From positions 365,571 to 429,570 of the forward strand of contig NZ_JH378829.1 in the NCBI RefSeq assembly GCF_000235445.1: a stretch of DNA of 64,000 nucleotides. Reading direction: 5' to 3'. Below, one piece after another: positions 18,699 through 28,111 of this stretch. Below the pieces are notes generated by a model. The model did not search any database and had not been told where the DNA came from. It worked only from the letters and a program-made list of their open reading frames with translations. The stretch's first letter is position 1. Every line of letters begins with the position of its first letter. A program made the translations under genes and the position numbers. The stretch comes from Johnsonella ignava ATCC 51276 (GTDB lineage Bacteria > Bacillota > Clostridia > Lachnospirales > Lachnospiraceae).

Positions 18699-21503
18699 CT
18701 ATATTACAGTTAACCCTTCCATAATTTTGCCTACATTTTCAGCACATTCTTTCCATGAAACAGGCTTCCATTCGGATTTTATTTGCTCTTGTCTTAAAGT
18801 TAATTCATCATGGTTGTTAGCGTAATACATCATTTTTTCAGCCCATCCTGCAACATCATACGGCTTTACATAATCCAATAAATCCGCTCCTATCTCTTTA
18901 AGAGGCGGAGTATCCGTGCATAGACAGAATTTACCGTAATTTAAGCTTTCAGGCAGAGTTAAGCTCCAGCCCTCATATATACTGGCAAGTACTGTAAATA
19001 AACAGTTTTTATACAGTATATCAAGTTCTTCATCTGACGGTGAATAGATTATAAGCTTATCCTTTACCCTATCATCTCTGCTTATAATGCCCAGCAGCCA
19101 TTCGGTTTTCCATCCGGGATATCCGCAAAATACAAGCTGCGGTACATCTTTATTTTCCTGGAGCATTTTTACATATGCTCTGTATAAAATTTCATGATTT
19201 TTTCTAGCCTCAATACTTCCGACTGTAAGTATATAATCTTTATCTATACCTATTTTTTCAAAAAGCTTCAGCTTTGTACTATCATTTAGCTTTATATTTT
19301 TAGTTGATATGTCTGAACCGAATTTAATAGGAAATGATTCCTTATCTTCAAATCCATTTTTCTTAGCATACTCCATACTGTCAAGCATAGCAGTTTTTCC
19401 GCCAAAAAATATATAATCGGATATTTTATATATATTTTTAAGGAAAGGTTTATAAAAAGTCCTTGTTTCCAAAGTATGCACTTGAGGGCAAACTATTGGA
19501 GTAAGATCATATATAAGCTGTATAAATTTAAATTTATTTTTATTTTTTTCTGCACTTATAGTTGCATATAAATCGGCAGAATATCCGGCACCCGTAGAAA
19601 ATACGATTTCATCCTCTTTAAGAGGTATTTTATATAACAATCTTGTATTATCTTCTGCTGACAACTTATTAAGCTTTTTCCTGATTACATAGGCTGTAAG
19701 TTTATCTCTAAACTTTGACGGGAATAAACTTATAAACATCCATATTATCTCTTTATCACTGAATTTTTCAGCATTATTTATATTGTTTGTTTTATTGCTA
19801 AAGTCATTCCTAAGACTGTATTTCATCTTCCCAAATGCCACATCTATAGGCTCATCCATTAATAAAGGCAGGTAGGTAAATCTGTCAAGATAAACCACTT
19901 CCCTCTCATTAAAAGCTATAAATTTCATATGTGGATATAGTCTGCCTAAATATCTTGCCAGCAAAAGCTGCGTTCTTAAAATACCGCTTACAGGTGCATC
20001 ATGTAAACATAAAGCGTAGGCAAGACTTAAATCATAGTTCCAACGGCTGTCTTTATAGATTTTATATTTGTTTATATCAATTAAATTATTATTTAATACC
20101 TCAGCACAATCATACCATCTGATCGGTTTATATTTTTCTTTTATATTTTTATTTAATTTTTCCAGCTCAGTTTTATTTTCCAGGTAGAATAATATCTTCT
20201 CAGCCCATTCTTTAGGATCATTAGGATCCGCATAATCAATCAGATCTCCGCCTATCTCTCTTAAGGGTGCAACATCTGAAGCGAGACAAAACTTTCCAAA
20301 TTCTAAAGATTCAGGAAGCGTAAGGCTCCAGCCCTCATACCATGTAGGTAAAACACTGAAACGACAATTTCTGTACAGCTGTGCAAGCTCATCATCACTT
20401 GGTCTTAAAAATACTATCTTTTCTTTTATATCAGGATCTGTTTCCGCAAATTCAGTAAAATTTGTATTTCCGAATTTACCGCCTATAATTACAAGTTGAG
20501 GTATCTTATCACTTGATGTTAAAAGAGTCATATGCTTATAGGCATAATAAAGAGTTATATAATTTTTCTTTGTATCAACACTGCCTACAGCCAGTATATA
20601 GTTTTTCTCTAATTTGTATTTTTTTCTAATTATATCAAACTCTTCTGCATTTCCACCTTTTGCCACATCAGAACCGAATTTAAGAACATATCCTTTTTTA
20701 ATCGGAAATCCGTTCTCTTTAAAAAATTTCTCCGTATCTTTTTTAGCAGTATTTCCTCCATAAAATATATAATCGCAATTAGCCCCTATCCAAAGCAGGT
20801 ATTTTTTAAAAGCTTCTTTAAAATCATAAAGTGCAGCAGTATCGGGATTTACAAATATTAAATCATATATTAAATAAGATACTGTAAGAGCAGGAAGTTC
20901 ATCCTTTATATATGATAAATACTCCTCTTTAATTATACCTGATACAGCAGTCCAGCCTGTCGTAAAAAAAACATCTTCATTTTTAAATGGATATACTATT
21001 TTTTGCTTTCTAGCACCTTCAATTTTAGAGTATCTGTCTGAAATGTTTTTAAAATTAATTTTTTTTATATTCTTTTTAATAACCGATATCATTTTAGATA
21101 TAAGCCATATAGGAGAAAATAATATATACGGTATAAATCTAATAGCCCATGGAGTATTTTTTATAAGCATATAGCCTAATCTTTTAATCCTGTCATATCT
21201 GCCAAGAGAATATCCGTATGCTGACTTAAGCCCCTGAGGCATCTCAGGTTCTTTTTTTTCATCACTTTTATACCTGTTCATTTCCTTTAAATACGCATCT
21301 CCGGTTTTTTCAGAGTTCCAGAGCCATGAGAGCGAATCCGTGTCAATCTCTACAAAACCGGCTGCCGTAGCCTTACAAAAACGTATTTCTTTATTAATCT
21401 TATGAAGATTTTTTGCAAGCTCAAGCTCTGCCCTGACTATTCCAACCACTCCGCCTTTCCATACACTCATAGTGTATGTAAGATCCATCCAAACAGCCAT
21501 CAT
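18699..21503 (-). CDS. Tandem two-domain glycosyltransferase (two GT4-type units, 934 aa)
   Basis: The protein contains two homologous glycosyltransferase units, about residues 1-475 and 485-934. Each has a GILR/GIVR-type N-terminal motif, a KFGSD segment, a YILAVGS or YILTVGS start of the nucleotide-sugar domain, a PSDDEL/PSDEEL-LY motif, and YEGWSLTLPESL at 389-400 and again at 843-854. The glutamate of the E-x7-E motif is kept in both. This looks like an internal duplication that can build a repeating linkage from GDP-deoxyhexose. A double ATG follows AGGAGG; the second (21500) is also possible. It lies five bases upstream of the exporter ATPase gene. Confidence 0.88.
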   Translation of the reverse strand: MMAVWMDLTYTMSVWKGGVVGIVRAELELAKNLHKINKEIRFCKATAAGFVEIDTDSLSWLWNSEKTGDAYLKEMNRYKSDEKKEPEMPQGLKSAYGYSLGRYDRIKRLGYMLIKNTPWAIRFIPYILFSPIWLISKMISVIKKNIKKINFKNISDRYSKIEGARKQKIVYPFKNEDVFFTTGWTAVSGIIKEEYLSYIKDELPALTVSYLIYDLIFVNPDTAALYDFKEAFKKYLLWIGANCDYIFYGGNTAKKDTEKFFKENGFPIKKGYVLKFGSDVAKGGNAEEFDIIRKKYKLEKNYILAVGSVDTKKNYITLYYAYKHMTLLTSSDKIPQLVIIGGKFGNTNFTEFAETDPDIKEKIVFLRPSDDELAQLYRNCRFSVLPTWYEGWSLTLPESLEFGKFCLASDVAPLREIGGDLIDYADPNDPKEWAEKILFYLENKTELEKLNKNIKEKYKPIRWYDCAEVLNNNLIDINKYKIYKDSRWNYDLSLAYALCLHDAPVSGILRTQLLLARYLGRLYPHMKFIAFNEREVVYLDRFTYLPLLMDEPIDVAFGKMKYSLRNDFSNKTNNINNAEKFSDKEIIWMFISLFPSKFRDKLTAYVIRKKLNKLSAEDNTRLLYKIPLKEDEIVFSTGAGYSADLYATISAEKNKNKFKFIQLIYDLTPIVCPQVHTLETRTFYKPFLKNIYKISDYIFFGGKTAMLDSMEYAKKNGFEDKESFPIKFGSDISTKNIKLNDSTKLKLFEKIGIDKDYILTVGSIEARKNHEILYRAYVKMLQENKDVPQLVFCGYPGWKTEWLLGIISRDDRVKDKLIIYSPSDEELDILYKNCLFTVLASIYEGWSLTLPESLNYGKFCLCTDTPPLKEIGADLLDYVKPYDVAGWAEKMMYYANNHDELTLRQEQIKSEWKPVSWKECAENVGKIMEGLTVI

Positions 21504-21508
21504 TCCTC

Positions 21509-22249
21509 CTAATTATTCATCATATATTTTTTATATTCTTCATGAACTTTTTCAGGTGTACCTTCCATCTCTACAATACCGTCTTTTATCCATATACTTC
21601 GATCACAAATTTCTTCAATCTGTGATAAAGAATGTGATACTATAACTATTGTAACACCCTTAGCCTTTATCTCCTTTAACCGGTTAAAGCACTTTGCCTG
21701 GAATGACATATCCCCGACTGCAAGTATCTCATCAATAAGAAGCACATCCGCATCTACATTTATCGCAACTGCAAATGCAAGCCTCATATACATACCTGAT
21801 GAATATGTCCTTACCGGATTGTCGATAAATTCTTCAAGCTCTGAGAATTTTATTATTGAATCAAGCCTTAGGTCTATTTCCTTTCTTGTAAGTCCAAATA
21901 TAGCCGCATTTATATATATATTATGCCTGCCGCTCATATCAGGATGGAAACCTGCACCAAGCTCAAGAAGACTTGAAACTCTTCCTTTAATATTAATTAT
22001 TCCGCTGTCAGGGTACATAATCCTTGTAAGAAGTTTAAGTGTAGTGCTTTTTCCGCACCCGTTCTTTCCTATAAGTCCTACCGCCTCACCCTTTCTTACC
22101 TTAAAGCTTATATCCTTTATTACCTGTCTTTCTTCATATGTCCTTCTTGCTTTAAACAATACAATATCTTTTAGTGTATATCCTTTATCTTTAAAAACTC
22201 TGAAGTGCTTTGATATATGGGATACCTCTATGACATATTTTTTACTCAT
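21509..22249 (-). CDS. Polysaccharide ABC exporter, ATP-binding subunit (Wzt/TagH type)
   Basis: This is the ATPase that powers export of a lipid-linked polysaccharide. The 246-residue protein has Walker A GLIGKNGCGKSTTLKLL, the polysaccharide-exporter signature YSSGMYMRLAFAVA, and Walker B DVLLIDEILAVGD. It ends soon after the nucleotide-binding domain. There is no C-terminal carbohydrate-binding domain of the kind E. coli O9a Wzt uses to recognise a capped chain. It abuts the permease gene with no gap, so the two are one exporter. Export is therefore likely not tied to a terminal cap. Confidence 0.94.
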   Translation of the reverse strand: MSKKYVIEVSHISKHFRVFKDKGYTLKDIVLFKARRTYEERQVIKDISFKVRKGEAVGLIGKNGCGKSTTLKLLTRIMYPDSGIINIKGRVSSLLELGAGFHPDMSGRHNIYINAAIFGLTRKEIDLRLDSIIKFSELEEFIDNPVRTYSSGMYMRLAFAVAINVDADVLLIDEILAVGDMSFQAKCFNRLKEIKAKGVTIVIVSHSLSQIEEICDRSIWIKDGIVEMEGTPEKVHEEYKKYMMNN

Positions 22250-23026
22250 TTACAATACCTCCGCAAACCTTCTTTTAAGTCTGGAAAAAATAAATATACC
22301 TATAAGCAGGACTGCTATACCCATTGCACTTCCATGAAACAGCGTTTGCAGCTCAGGTACCTTTTTATAATAAAATATATCTCTATATGCTATAATTACA
22401 GGAGTCATAGGATTTAACATAAAAACCGGCATAAGTTCTTTTGGAACTCTGTCAATTCCATACAACACCGGAGTCATAAACTGCCATCCCATTACAATTA
22501 TATTTAATATATACTGTATATCTCTTAAGTATACAGTTATACCTGATACTATCATAGCCATGCTCAGTGAAAGAAGCAATTCATCAATTATTACTACGGG
22601 AAGGCATAACATTGCCACCCAATTAATCCCCCTGCCTGAAAACACAAGAAATGCAAATACAACAAGCATACTTAGAATCATGTTTATAAGCTGACTTAAT
22701 ACAAATGATATAGGCAGCACCTCTCTTGGAAAATAGATTTTTTTTACAAGATCCTGCTGATCCCATATACATGTTGCACCACCAAGTACAGATGTGCTAA
22801 AAAAAATCCAAGGTACTAATGCCACAAAAAGGAACATATAATAATCTTCAACACCTCCGTCAAGTATCACTGAAAATACCAAAGTATAAATACCCAGCTG
22901 AAACAGAGGATTTAAGAAGGTCCAAAGAAAGCCCAGTACCGAGCCCTTATATCTGCCCTTCAGATCCCTTCTTACGAGACTGAAAATCATCTCCCTGTAA
23001 TTATATAACTCATTAATTAATTTCAT
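22250..23026 (-). CDS. Polysaccharide ABC exporter, permease subunit (Wzm/TagG type)
   Basis: The 258-residue inner-membrane permease has six predicted helices and the ABC-2 polysaccharide-export pattern: the N-terminal LVRRDLKGRYKGSVLGFLW coupling region, FLNPLFQLGIYTLVFSVIL, and a C-terminal NPMTPVIIAYRDIFYYK motif. It moves undecaprenyl-linked glycans to the outer face of the membrane. It is immediately followed by the ATPase gene and preceded by two glycosyltransferase genes, as in other ABC-dependent polysaccharide clusters. Confidence 0.94.
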   Translation of the reverse strand: MKLINELYNYREMIFSLVRRDLKGRYKGSVLGFLWTFLNPLFQLGIYTLVFSVILDGGVEDYYMFLFVALVPWIFFSTSVLGGATCIWDQQDLVKKIYFPREVLPISFVLSQLINMILSMLVVFAFLVFSGRGINWVAMLCLPVVIIDELLLSLSMAMIVSGITVYLRDIQYILNIIVMGWQFMTPVLYGIDRVPKELMPVFMLNPMTPVIIAYRDIFYYKKVPELQTLFHGSAMGIAVLLIGIFIFSRLKRRFAEVL

Positions 23027-23040
23027 ATTTTCCCCTATTT

Positions 23041-24273
23041 TTAAGAAAGTTTTTTAAGACTGCCAAGATGTTCAGATACTAATAAAGTAATACTTTCTAT
23101 ATCCGTCTTGGTTTTAATATGTTTTTGTGCAGTTATTTTAATACTGTTGTAAAATTCCCTGTCTTCATATAATCTCAGCATAAAAGCTGCCGCTTCCGAT
23201 ACATGAGGCTCAGCCCATAAATCATTCTTTTTATACGGATATATATTTCTGCCTACAGGAACCTTATCATACCCTACCATACATGCAGAATCATAATTTT
23301 GAAATTCCGTATTTGATGAATAATCAGTAGCTATAGTAGGTGTTCCTAAAAGCATCGCCTCTGCAAGCACAAGACCAAAACCTTCAGCTCTATGCAGTGA
23401 TACATAAACATCTGCAAGCCTTATAAGACTGTTTAAAACTTTTTTTTCAAAAACTTCACTTATAAAATAAATGTCATATCCCTTAAGAATATCTTTTAAC
23501 TCATTCAGCTCCTTGCTACTTATATTGCTGATTTTTAAAACAAGACCTACATCCTGTGTTTTTTTAAATGCACTCTTAAAAGCTTTTATAATTGATTTAG
23601 GATTTTTTCTTTCCCGTATGCTGTTACTGTCATACATCATTAAAAAAAGAAATTTATCTTCAGGCAGGTTAAAATCAGAACGCTTTAGTCCGGCATCATA
23701 TTCAGCTGTTACTGCATACGGCATGGTTAAAACAGGCTTATTTGTAACCTTCTTCAATGAACTGCTTATAAAATCTGACGGGGTCCAAATCTCATCAAAT
23801 ATATTTATTAACGGAACCCATTCCTTTGGAAAATTTTCCATCTCCCACAGCCAGAATGCAATATTATACCTTTTATCTAAAAATGTCTCACCCAATCTTT
23901 TAAGCAATATATGTATTTCATTCATATTTACATGAATTAAATTAATTGAATAAATTAATTTTTCGGAAATTTTAGGCAGAAATTTTTCTATATTATCCTT
24001 ATAATCATACACCGAAAAATCCTTAATAATATAGTCTATATTACATCTTGAAACAACATCGGTCAGCAGCCTGCAGCTCTGACCAAGTCCTGTCGGCATA
24101 CCTATAGGACCTATAATATTAATGCCATACGGATAACACTCATTATCATATGGCAAAACATGCATCCTGCCGATTTTATCTATTTTTTTCTGAACCAGTT
24201 TATATTTTATAAATCTTAATATATTTATAGGAATCAGATATTTTATAATTGTCTTTATATTTTTTTCTATCAT
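23041..24273 (-). CDS. Glycosyltransferase, GT4 type
   Basis: The 410-residue product has a GT-B fold pattern. The C-terminal half has the nucleotide-sugar site segment VYVSLHRAEGFGLVLAEAM, containing the conserved Glu-x7-Glu, and a GTPTIATDYSSNTEF region. The N-terminal half has GIMGTGLGQ-like sequence (GPIGMPTGLGQS). The start was set at 24273 because a GGAG site lies seven bases before this ATG; the 8-codon longer start lacks one. The protein is cytosolic and likely adds one sugar in building the glycan or its lipid-linked adaptor. Donor and acceptor are unknown. Confidence 0.85.
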   Translation of the reverse strand: MIEKNIKTIIKYLIPINILRFIKYKLVQKKIDKIGRMHVLPYDNECYPYGINIIGPIGMPTGLGQSCRLLTDVVSRCNIDYIIKDFSVYDYKDNIEKFLPKISEKLIYSINLIHVNMNEIHILLKRLGETFLDKRYNIAFWLWEMENFPKEWVPLINIFDEIWTPSDFISSSLKKVTNKPVLTMPYAVTAEYDAGLKRSDFNLPEDKFLFLMMYDSNSIRERKNPKSIIKAFKSAFKKTQDVGLVLKISNISSKELNELKDILKGYDIYFISEVFEKKVLNSLIRLADVYVSLHRAEGFGLVLAEAMLLGTPTIATDYSSNTEFQNYDSACMVGYDKVPVGRNIYPYKKNDLWAEPHVSEAAAFMLRLYEDREFYNSIKITAQKHIKTKTDIESITLLVSEHLGSLKKLS

Positions 24274-24300
24274 TTTTCCGCTCCATATTATATACACTCA

Positions 24301-25392
24301 TTAATTTATATTTTTAACTAAAAATCTCCTTATTCCTTCACCAATATTTTCAGCCTGAAATTTTTCCACTATTTCAGTATATTTATTTGTATCAGTTATA
24401 TAGCTTTCATCAAGCATTGCTTTGGCAAGATTGTCTATTATAACATTATCATCATTTGCATGTGGAAGATAATAAATATTTTCTCCTGCTATTTCCCTAA
24501 ATATACTCAGTTCTGTTACTATTATAGGTTTTTTATAATTCATAGCTTCTATAACCGGAATACCAAAACCCTCGGCTTTTGAAGGAAATACAAAACAATG
24601 ACATGAGGCATATTCCCTGATCTTTTCAGCTTCATTTATATATCCCAGACAGCTTATAGTTCCATATGTTTCGTTAAGTTTTTTTATAAGCTCTTCTATT
24701 TTTTTTTCTCTTACTCTGCCGCAAAGCCTTAGAGCTCTGCCTCCGCCTGACTGCCTGTATTTTTCATACGCCTTCAATAACAAATCCGTTCCCTTTCTTT
24801 TTTCAAGGTTTCCTATATATAAGAAAGAGTTATTATCAGTTACTTCAACACCTGGCAGCCTGGGAATTATAATATAGCTTACAAAATTCTTTTTTTCTCT
24901 GGCTTTAGGAAATTTCTTTTCTGTCTCATTTTTACTTTCAACTGAATCATATAATATCATATCAAAATTTTTTATTGTCTTGTTTAAAGCAAACTTAAAA
25001 TAATATTCATATTTCCAGCCATAGTACTGTGGTACAGTGATAGGAAAAATATCATGTATTGTAACCATTAATTTGCCGTAAGGATTTTTTATCCTTATAG
25101 GAACCAGGTTGTTTGCCTCCCAGAATATTTCAGGCTTTTCCTTGTATATACATTCCTGCACAAAAAGATAATATGGAAACAGTTTATAGCTTTTTGATAC
25201 ACTCTTTCCATATTTTAAAATTCTTACATTTAAATTTTCCAATAATTTCATTTCATCACTTAGTGATACATCAGTTATTAAAACCAATTTATAATCAGAA
25301 AATCGCAATAATTCTCTTATTATATTATAAATATACATACCTATACCGCTTGGTTTTGTCCCTAAGCTTCTGGCATCTATAAGCAATTTCAT
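24301..25392 (-). CDS. Glycosyltransferase, GT4 type
   Basis: The 363-residue product starts MKLLIDARSLGTKPSGIGMY, the usual opening of mannosyl/rhamnosyl-type GT4 enzymes. It has SFLYIGNLEKRKGTDLLLKA at the domain junction and CFVFPSKAEGFGIPVIEAM with the Glu-x7-Glu motif in the C-terminal half. It is the second gene in the cluster by transcription order. With the other enzymes it could set the primer or chain. Context favours GDP-mannose or GDP-rhamnose as donor, but this is inferred. Confidence 0.87.
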   Translation of the reverse strand: MKLLIDARSLGTKPSGIGMYIYNIIRELLRFSDYKLVLITDVSLSDEMKLLENLNVRILKYGKSVSKSYKLFPYYLFVQECIYKEKPEIFWEANNLVPIRIKNPYGKLMVTIHDIFPITVPQYYGWKYEYYFKFALNKTIKNFDMILYDSVESKNETEKKFPKAREKKNFVSYIIIPRLPGVEVTDNNSFLYIGNLEKRKGTDLLLKAYEKYRQSGGGRALRLCGRVREKKIEELIKKLNETYGTISCLGYINEAEKIREYASCHCFVFPSKAEGFGIPVIEAMNYKKPIIVTELSIFREIAGENIYYLPHANDDNVIIDNLAKAMLDESYITDTNKYTEIVEKFQAENIGEGIRRFLVKNIN

Positions 25393-25464
25393 TAAATATA
25401 CCTCTAAAGCTGCAATACTTTTCCGAACCGGTCGTTATGTAAAGCCAATAAGACCATATTCTAT

Positions 25465-26460
25465 CTATTTAAATTCATAAATTTCAGGAGAATAATGTAT
25501 AACCTTAGTTCCACCATTCTCAAATTCAAAAGGAACATGCAATAAACCGTCAAGTGCCTCTCTTACAGATTCCTTTTTATCCGCTTCAACATAAAAAAGC
25601 AGAAAACCCCCACCGCCTGCACCTAACAGTTTACCTCCTAATGCCCCGGCTTTTATGGCTTTATCATAAAGAATGTCTATGCCATCTGTTGATATCTTAC
25701 TTTCTATGCCCTTTTTTAATTTCCATGTGTAATCAAGCAGTCTCCCAAACTCATTCAAATCAGTCTTTGAAGTAAGCACCCTGTACGCTTCATCTACAAG
25801 TCCTAATATATCAAGCAAATTTTTTGTTTTATCCTTTATAGCAGCCTGAGTGCCTTTTTGTATATCTGAGGAAAATCTTGAAAAACCTGTAAAAAAAAGC
25901 ATAAGGTTTTCATTAAGCTTTTTTTTACGCTCAGGTGATATTATCACAGGTTCCACATCATAACCTCCTGAGCCAAATCTAATTCTATTTAATCCTCCAA
26001 ATGATGCCGCTATCTGATCCTGCACTCCTCCGCTTTCAGCACATAATACCCTTTCAAGGTAAATACTGTCATCAGCAAGTTTCCTTTTGTCAGCATATTT
26101 TCCCTTTAATGCATAAAAAGCATTTAAAAGTCCCACTGCAAATGAGCTGCTTGTTCCAAGTCCTGAACGTGCAGGCAGGTCGGCATCATAGGTTATCCTA
26201 AGCTCCCTCATATCAAGATATTTCATAGCTTCCCTAACAGCAGGATGTTCTATCTCATCAACACTTTTTACAGATTCTGTTCTTGCATACACTATCTGTG
26301 ATGTATAGTCAAAAAATCTGGGAAGATGCCTGACTGTCAAATAGCAGTATTTATCAAAAGTTGTTGAAATAACCGCTCCGCCATGTTGCTGATAGAATTC
26401 AGGAAAATCGGTTCCGCCTCCAAAAAATGACATTCTAAAAGGAGTTCTGGTAATTATCAT
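25465..26460 (-). CDS. GHMP-family sugar kinase, HddA-like
   Basis: The 331-residue kinase has the GHMP N-terminal motif RTPFRMSFFGGGTDFPEF, the ATP-binding glycine/serine loop LPARSGLGTSSSFAVGLL, and the C-terminal GALGGKLLGAGGGGFLLFY. These match D-glycero-D-manno-heptose 7-phosphate kinases (HddA), which in full pathways act with GmhA, GmhB and HddC. None of those partners is in this window, so it may be orphaned here or act on another sugar such as fucose or a hexose. It appears to be the first gene of the polysaccharide operon. Confidence 0.85.
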   Translation of the reverse strand: MIITRTPFRMSFFGGGTDFPEFYQQHGGAVISTTFDKYCYLTVRHLPRFFDYTSQIVYARTESVKSVDEIEHPAVREAMKYLDMRELRITYDADLPARSGLGTSSSFAVGLLNAFYALKGKYADKRKLADDSIYLERVLCAESGGVQDQIAASFGGLNRIRFGSGGYDVEPVIISPERKKKLNENLMLFFTGFSRFSSDIQKGTQAAIKDKTKNLLDILGLVDEAYRVLTSKTDLNEFGRLLDYTWKLKKGIESKISTDGIDILYDKAIKAGALGGKLLGAGGGGFLLFYVEADKKESVREALDGLLHVPFEFENGGTKVIHYSPEIYEFK

Positions 26461-26482
26461 TATTTATCCTCTTCATATCTTT

Positions 26483-26534
26483 GTAAAAGTTCAGCCTTGA
26501 TTTAAGATTAATCTAAATCAGCGGCTGAACTTAC
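26483..26534 (-). terminator. Terminator after the binding-protein gene
   Basis: A 12-bp outer stem (GTAAGTTCAGCC on the minus strand) with an inner ATTTAGATT/AATCTTAAAT stem is followed on the minus strand by TTTTAC. It lies downstream of the binding-protein gene and just upstream of the sugar kinase. The polysaccharide cluster is therefore likely a separate transcript. Confidence 0.7.
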
Positions 26535-26696
26535 ATAATTCTTATATCCTGTGGAATTATACTATATATAAGGATATAAGACAAATATTATTTCTAACTC
26601 TTTTTATACTCACCCTGTCGTATCTCACCAACCTGCATTATGTTTTATGTCAGGATAATTGGTATTTCAATAAAATTGCGGTCTATATAGGCTCCC

Positions 26697-27893
26697 CTAC
26701 TTTGCATTATACTTTCCGTCTTCTATATACACCAGACCGACTTTCTGATTCGCCTCACCTGAAGCGTCAAATTTTATCTCTCCTGAGGCTCCCTCAAAAC
26801 TGATTTCGCTCATTGCACTTACAAGTGCATTGTTATCAATACCGCCTGCCTTTTTTGCAGCTTCAGCTGCGGCATATACCGCATCATAACCCCCTGCTGC
26901 GAAGTGGTTTGAAGTTTCTTTATATTTGCCTGTATAACCGATAGCAAATTTTTCAGCTTTATTTCCTCCCATAACAGGTATAAAATCGCTAGTAAATATA
27001 GTTCCGTCAAGCACCCCGGGGTCTGAAACCTTGTCAATCACAAGATCCATGCCGTCAGTGCCTACAAAATCGGACCGGTTGTCAAACTCTTTTGCCTGTT
27101 CTATTAAAGCGGCAGCCTCATTATTATAGCCGAAAAACACTATAAGAGTTTGTGCACTGCCGTCAATATCCATAAACTGGTTTGAAAAATCATTATCTCC
27201 GTCATTAAATGTCTCTTCCGCAGTTATAATGCTTCCCTTGCCCTTGTCATTAAGGCTTTTTACAAATGCATCATGTACTGATTTTGAATATTCATTCGAC
27301 TCATTATAAAAAAGAACTATATTTTCATAATCTTCTCTGTCTACATAATCAGCCATTACTTCCGCCTGCTGTTTATCGGTAAATCCAAGCCTGAATACAT
27401 TCGGGTTTGAAGTTATACCCTCTGCCGTAGCACAGGGGCTTATCTGAAGTATATAATCATCCTTGGTATGATCTGACACTGCCATAGAGGACTGGCTTGT
27501 AACACCGCCTATAAGTGCATTTATACCTGAACTTTTAAGTGATGTATAAGCTGTAAGCGCCTTTTCAGGCTCCCCTTCATCATCTTTAAAGTCAAGTTCC
27601 ACCTTATATGTCTTATCCCCTATCTTTAATCCTCCTGATGCATTTATTTCGTCTACCGCATATTCTGCACCCTGTTTTACTGAAATACCGTAAGAAGACA
27701 GTTCTCCTGTAAGCGGTCCTATACCTCCTATAACAAATTTGTCAGACTCCTCAGATACCGTACTATCCTGTTTACCGCTGCTTGCAGGTGATTCAGATTT
27801 CTTTTCACTACCGCTGTCGGCTTTGTTAGAACAAGCGGCAAGTGTAAATGACGACAGCATAACTGCCAAAGTATATATAATTATTTTCTTCAT
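26697..27893 (-). CDS. Lipoprotein substrate-binding protein of branched-chain amino acid type (orphan)
   Basis: The mature protein is a type I periplasmic-binding fold seen in LivJ-like lipoproteins. The signal peptide ends at the lipobox LAAC, and a Ser/Lys-rich linker follows. The conserved start of the domain is GGIGPLTGELSSYGISVKQG, with INASGG and a later GYDAVYAAAEAAKKAGG near the end. The start was set at 27893, where an AAGGGAGA site lies six bases upstream; the nine-codon longer start has none. The matching permeases and ATPases (livHMGF) are not adjacent, so partners must lie elsewhere. The ligand is unknown. Confidence 0.88.
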   Translation of the reverse strand: MKKIIIYTLAVMLSSFTLAACSNKADSGSEKKSESPASSGKQDSTVSEESDKFVIGGIGPLTGELSSYGISVKQGAEYAVDEINASGGLKIGDKTYKVELDFKDDEGEPEKALTAYTSLKSSGINALIGGVTSQSSMAVSDHTKDDYILQISPCATAEGITSNPNVFRLGFTDKQQAEVMADYVDREDYENIVLFYNESNEYSKSVHDAFVKSLNDKGKGSIITAEETFNDGDNDFSNQFMDIDGSAQTLIVFFGYNNEAAALIEQAKEFDNRSDFVGTDGMDLVIDKVSDPGVLDGTIFTSDFIPVMGGNKAEKFAIGYTGKYKETSNHFAAGGYDAVYAAAEAAKKAGGIDNNALVSAMSEISFEGASGEIKFDASGEANQKVGLVYIEDGKYNAK

Positions 27894-28111
27894 ATCTTTC
27901 TCCCTTGCATTTTTATACATTTTTTAATTTATAAATAGCATACCTGAGCCTATATTATACTCCAACGACTGTATTTAATTATTAATTATAATTTAATATA
28001 TATATAATTTATTATGAAAATTTTTATGTTTTAAAATATGCCTATAACCTGTTTTTAAGTCTATGCTGCACTTCTAAATACGACAAATATTCAAAATATA
28101 AAACTGGATTT

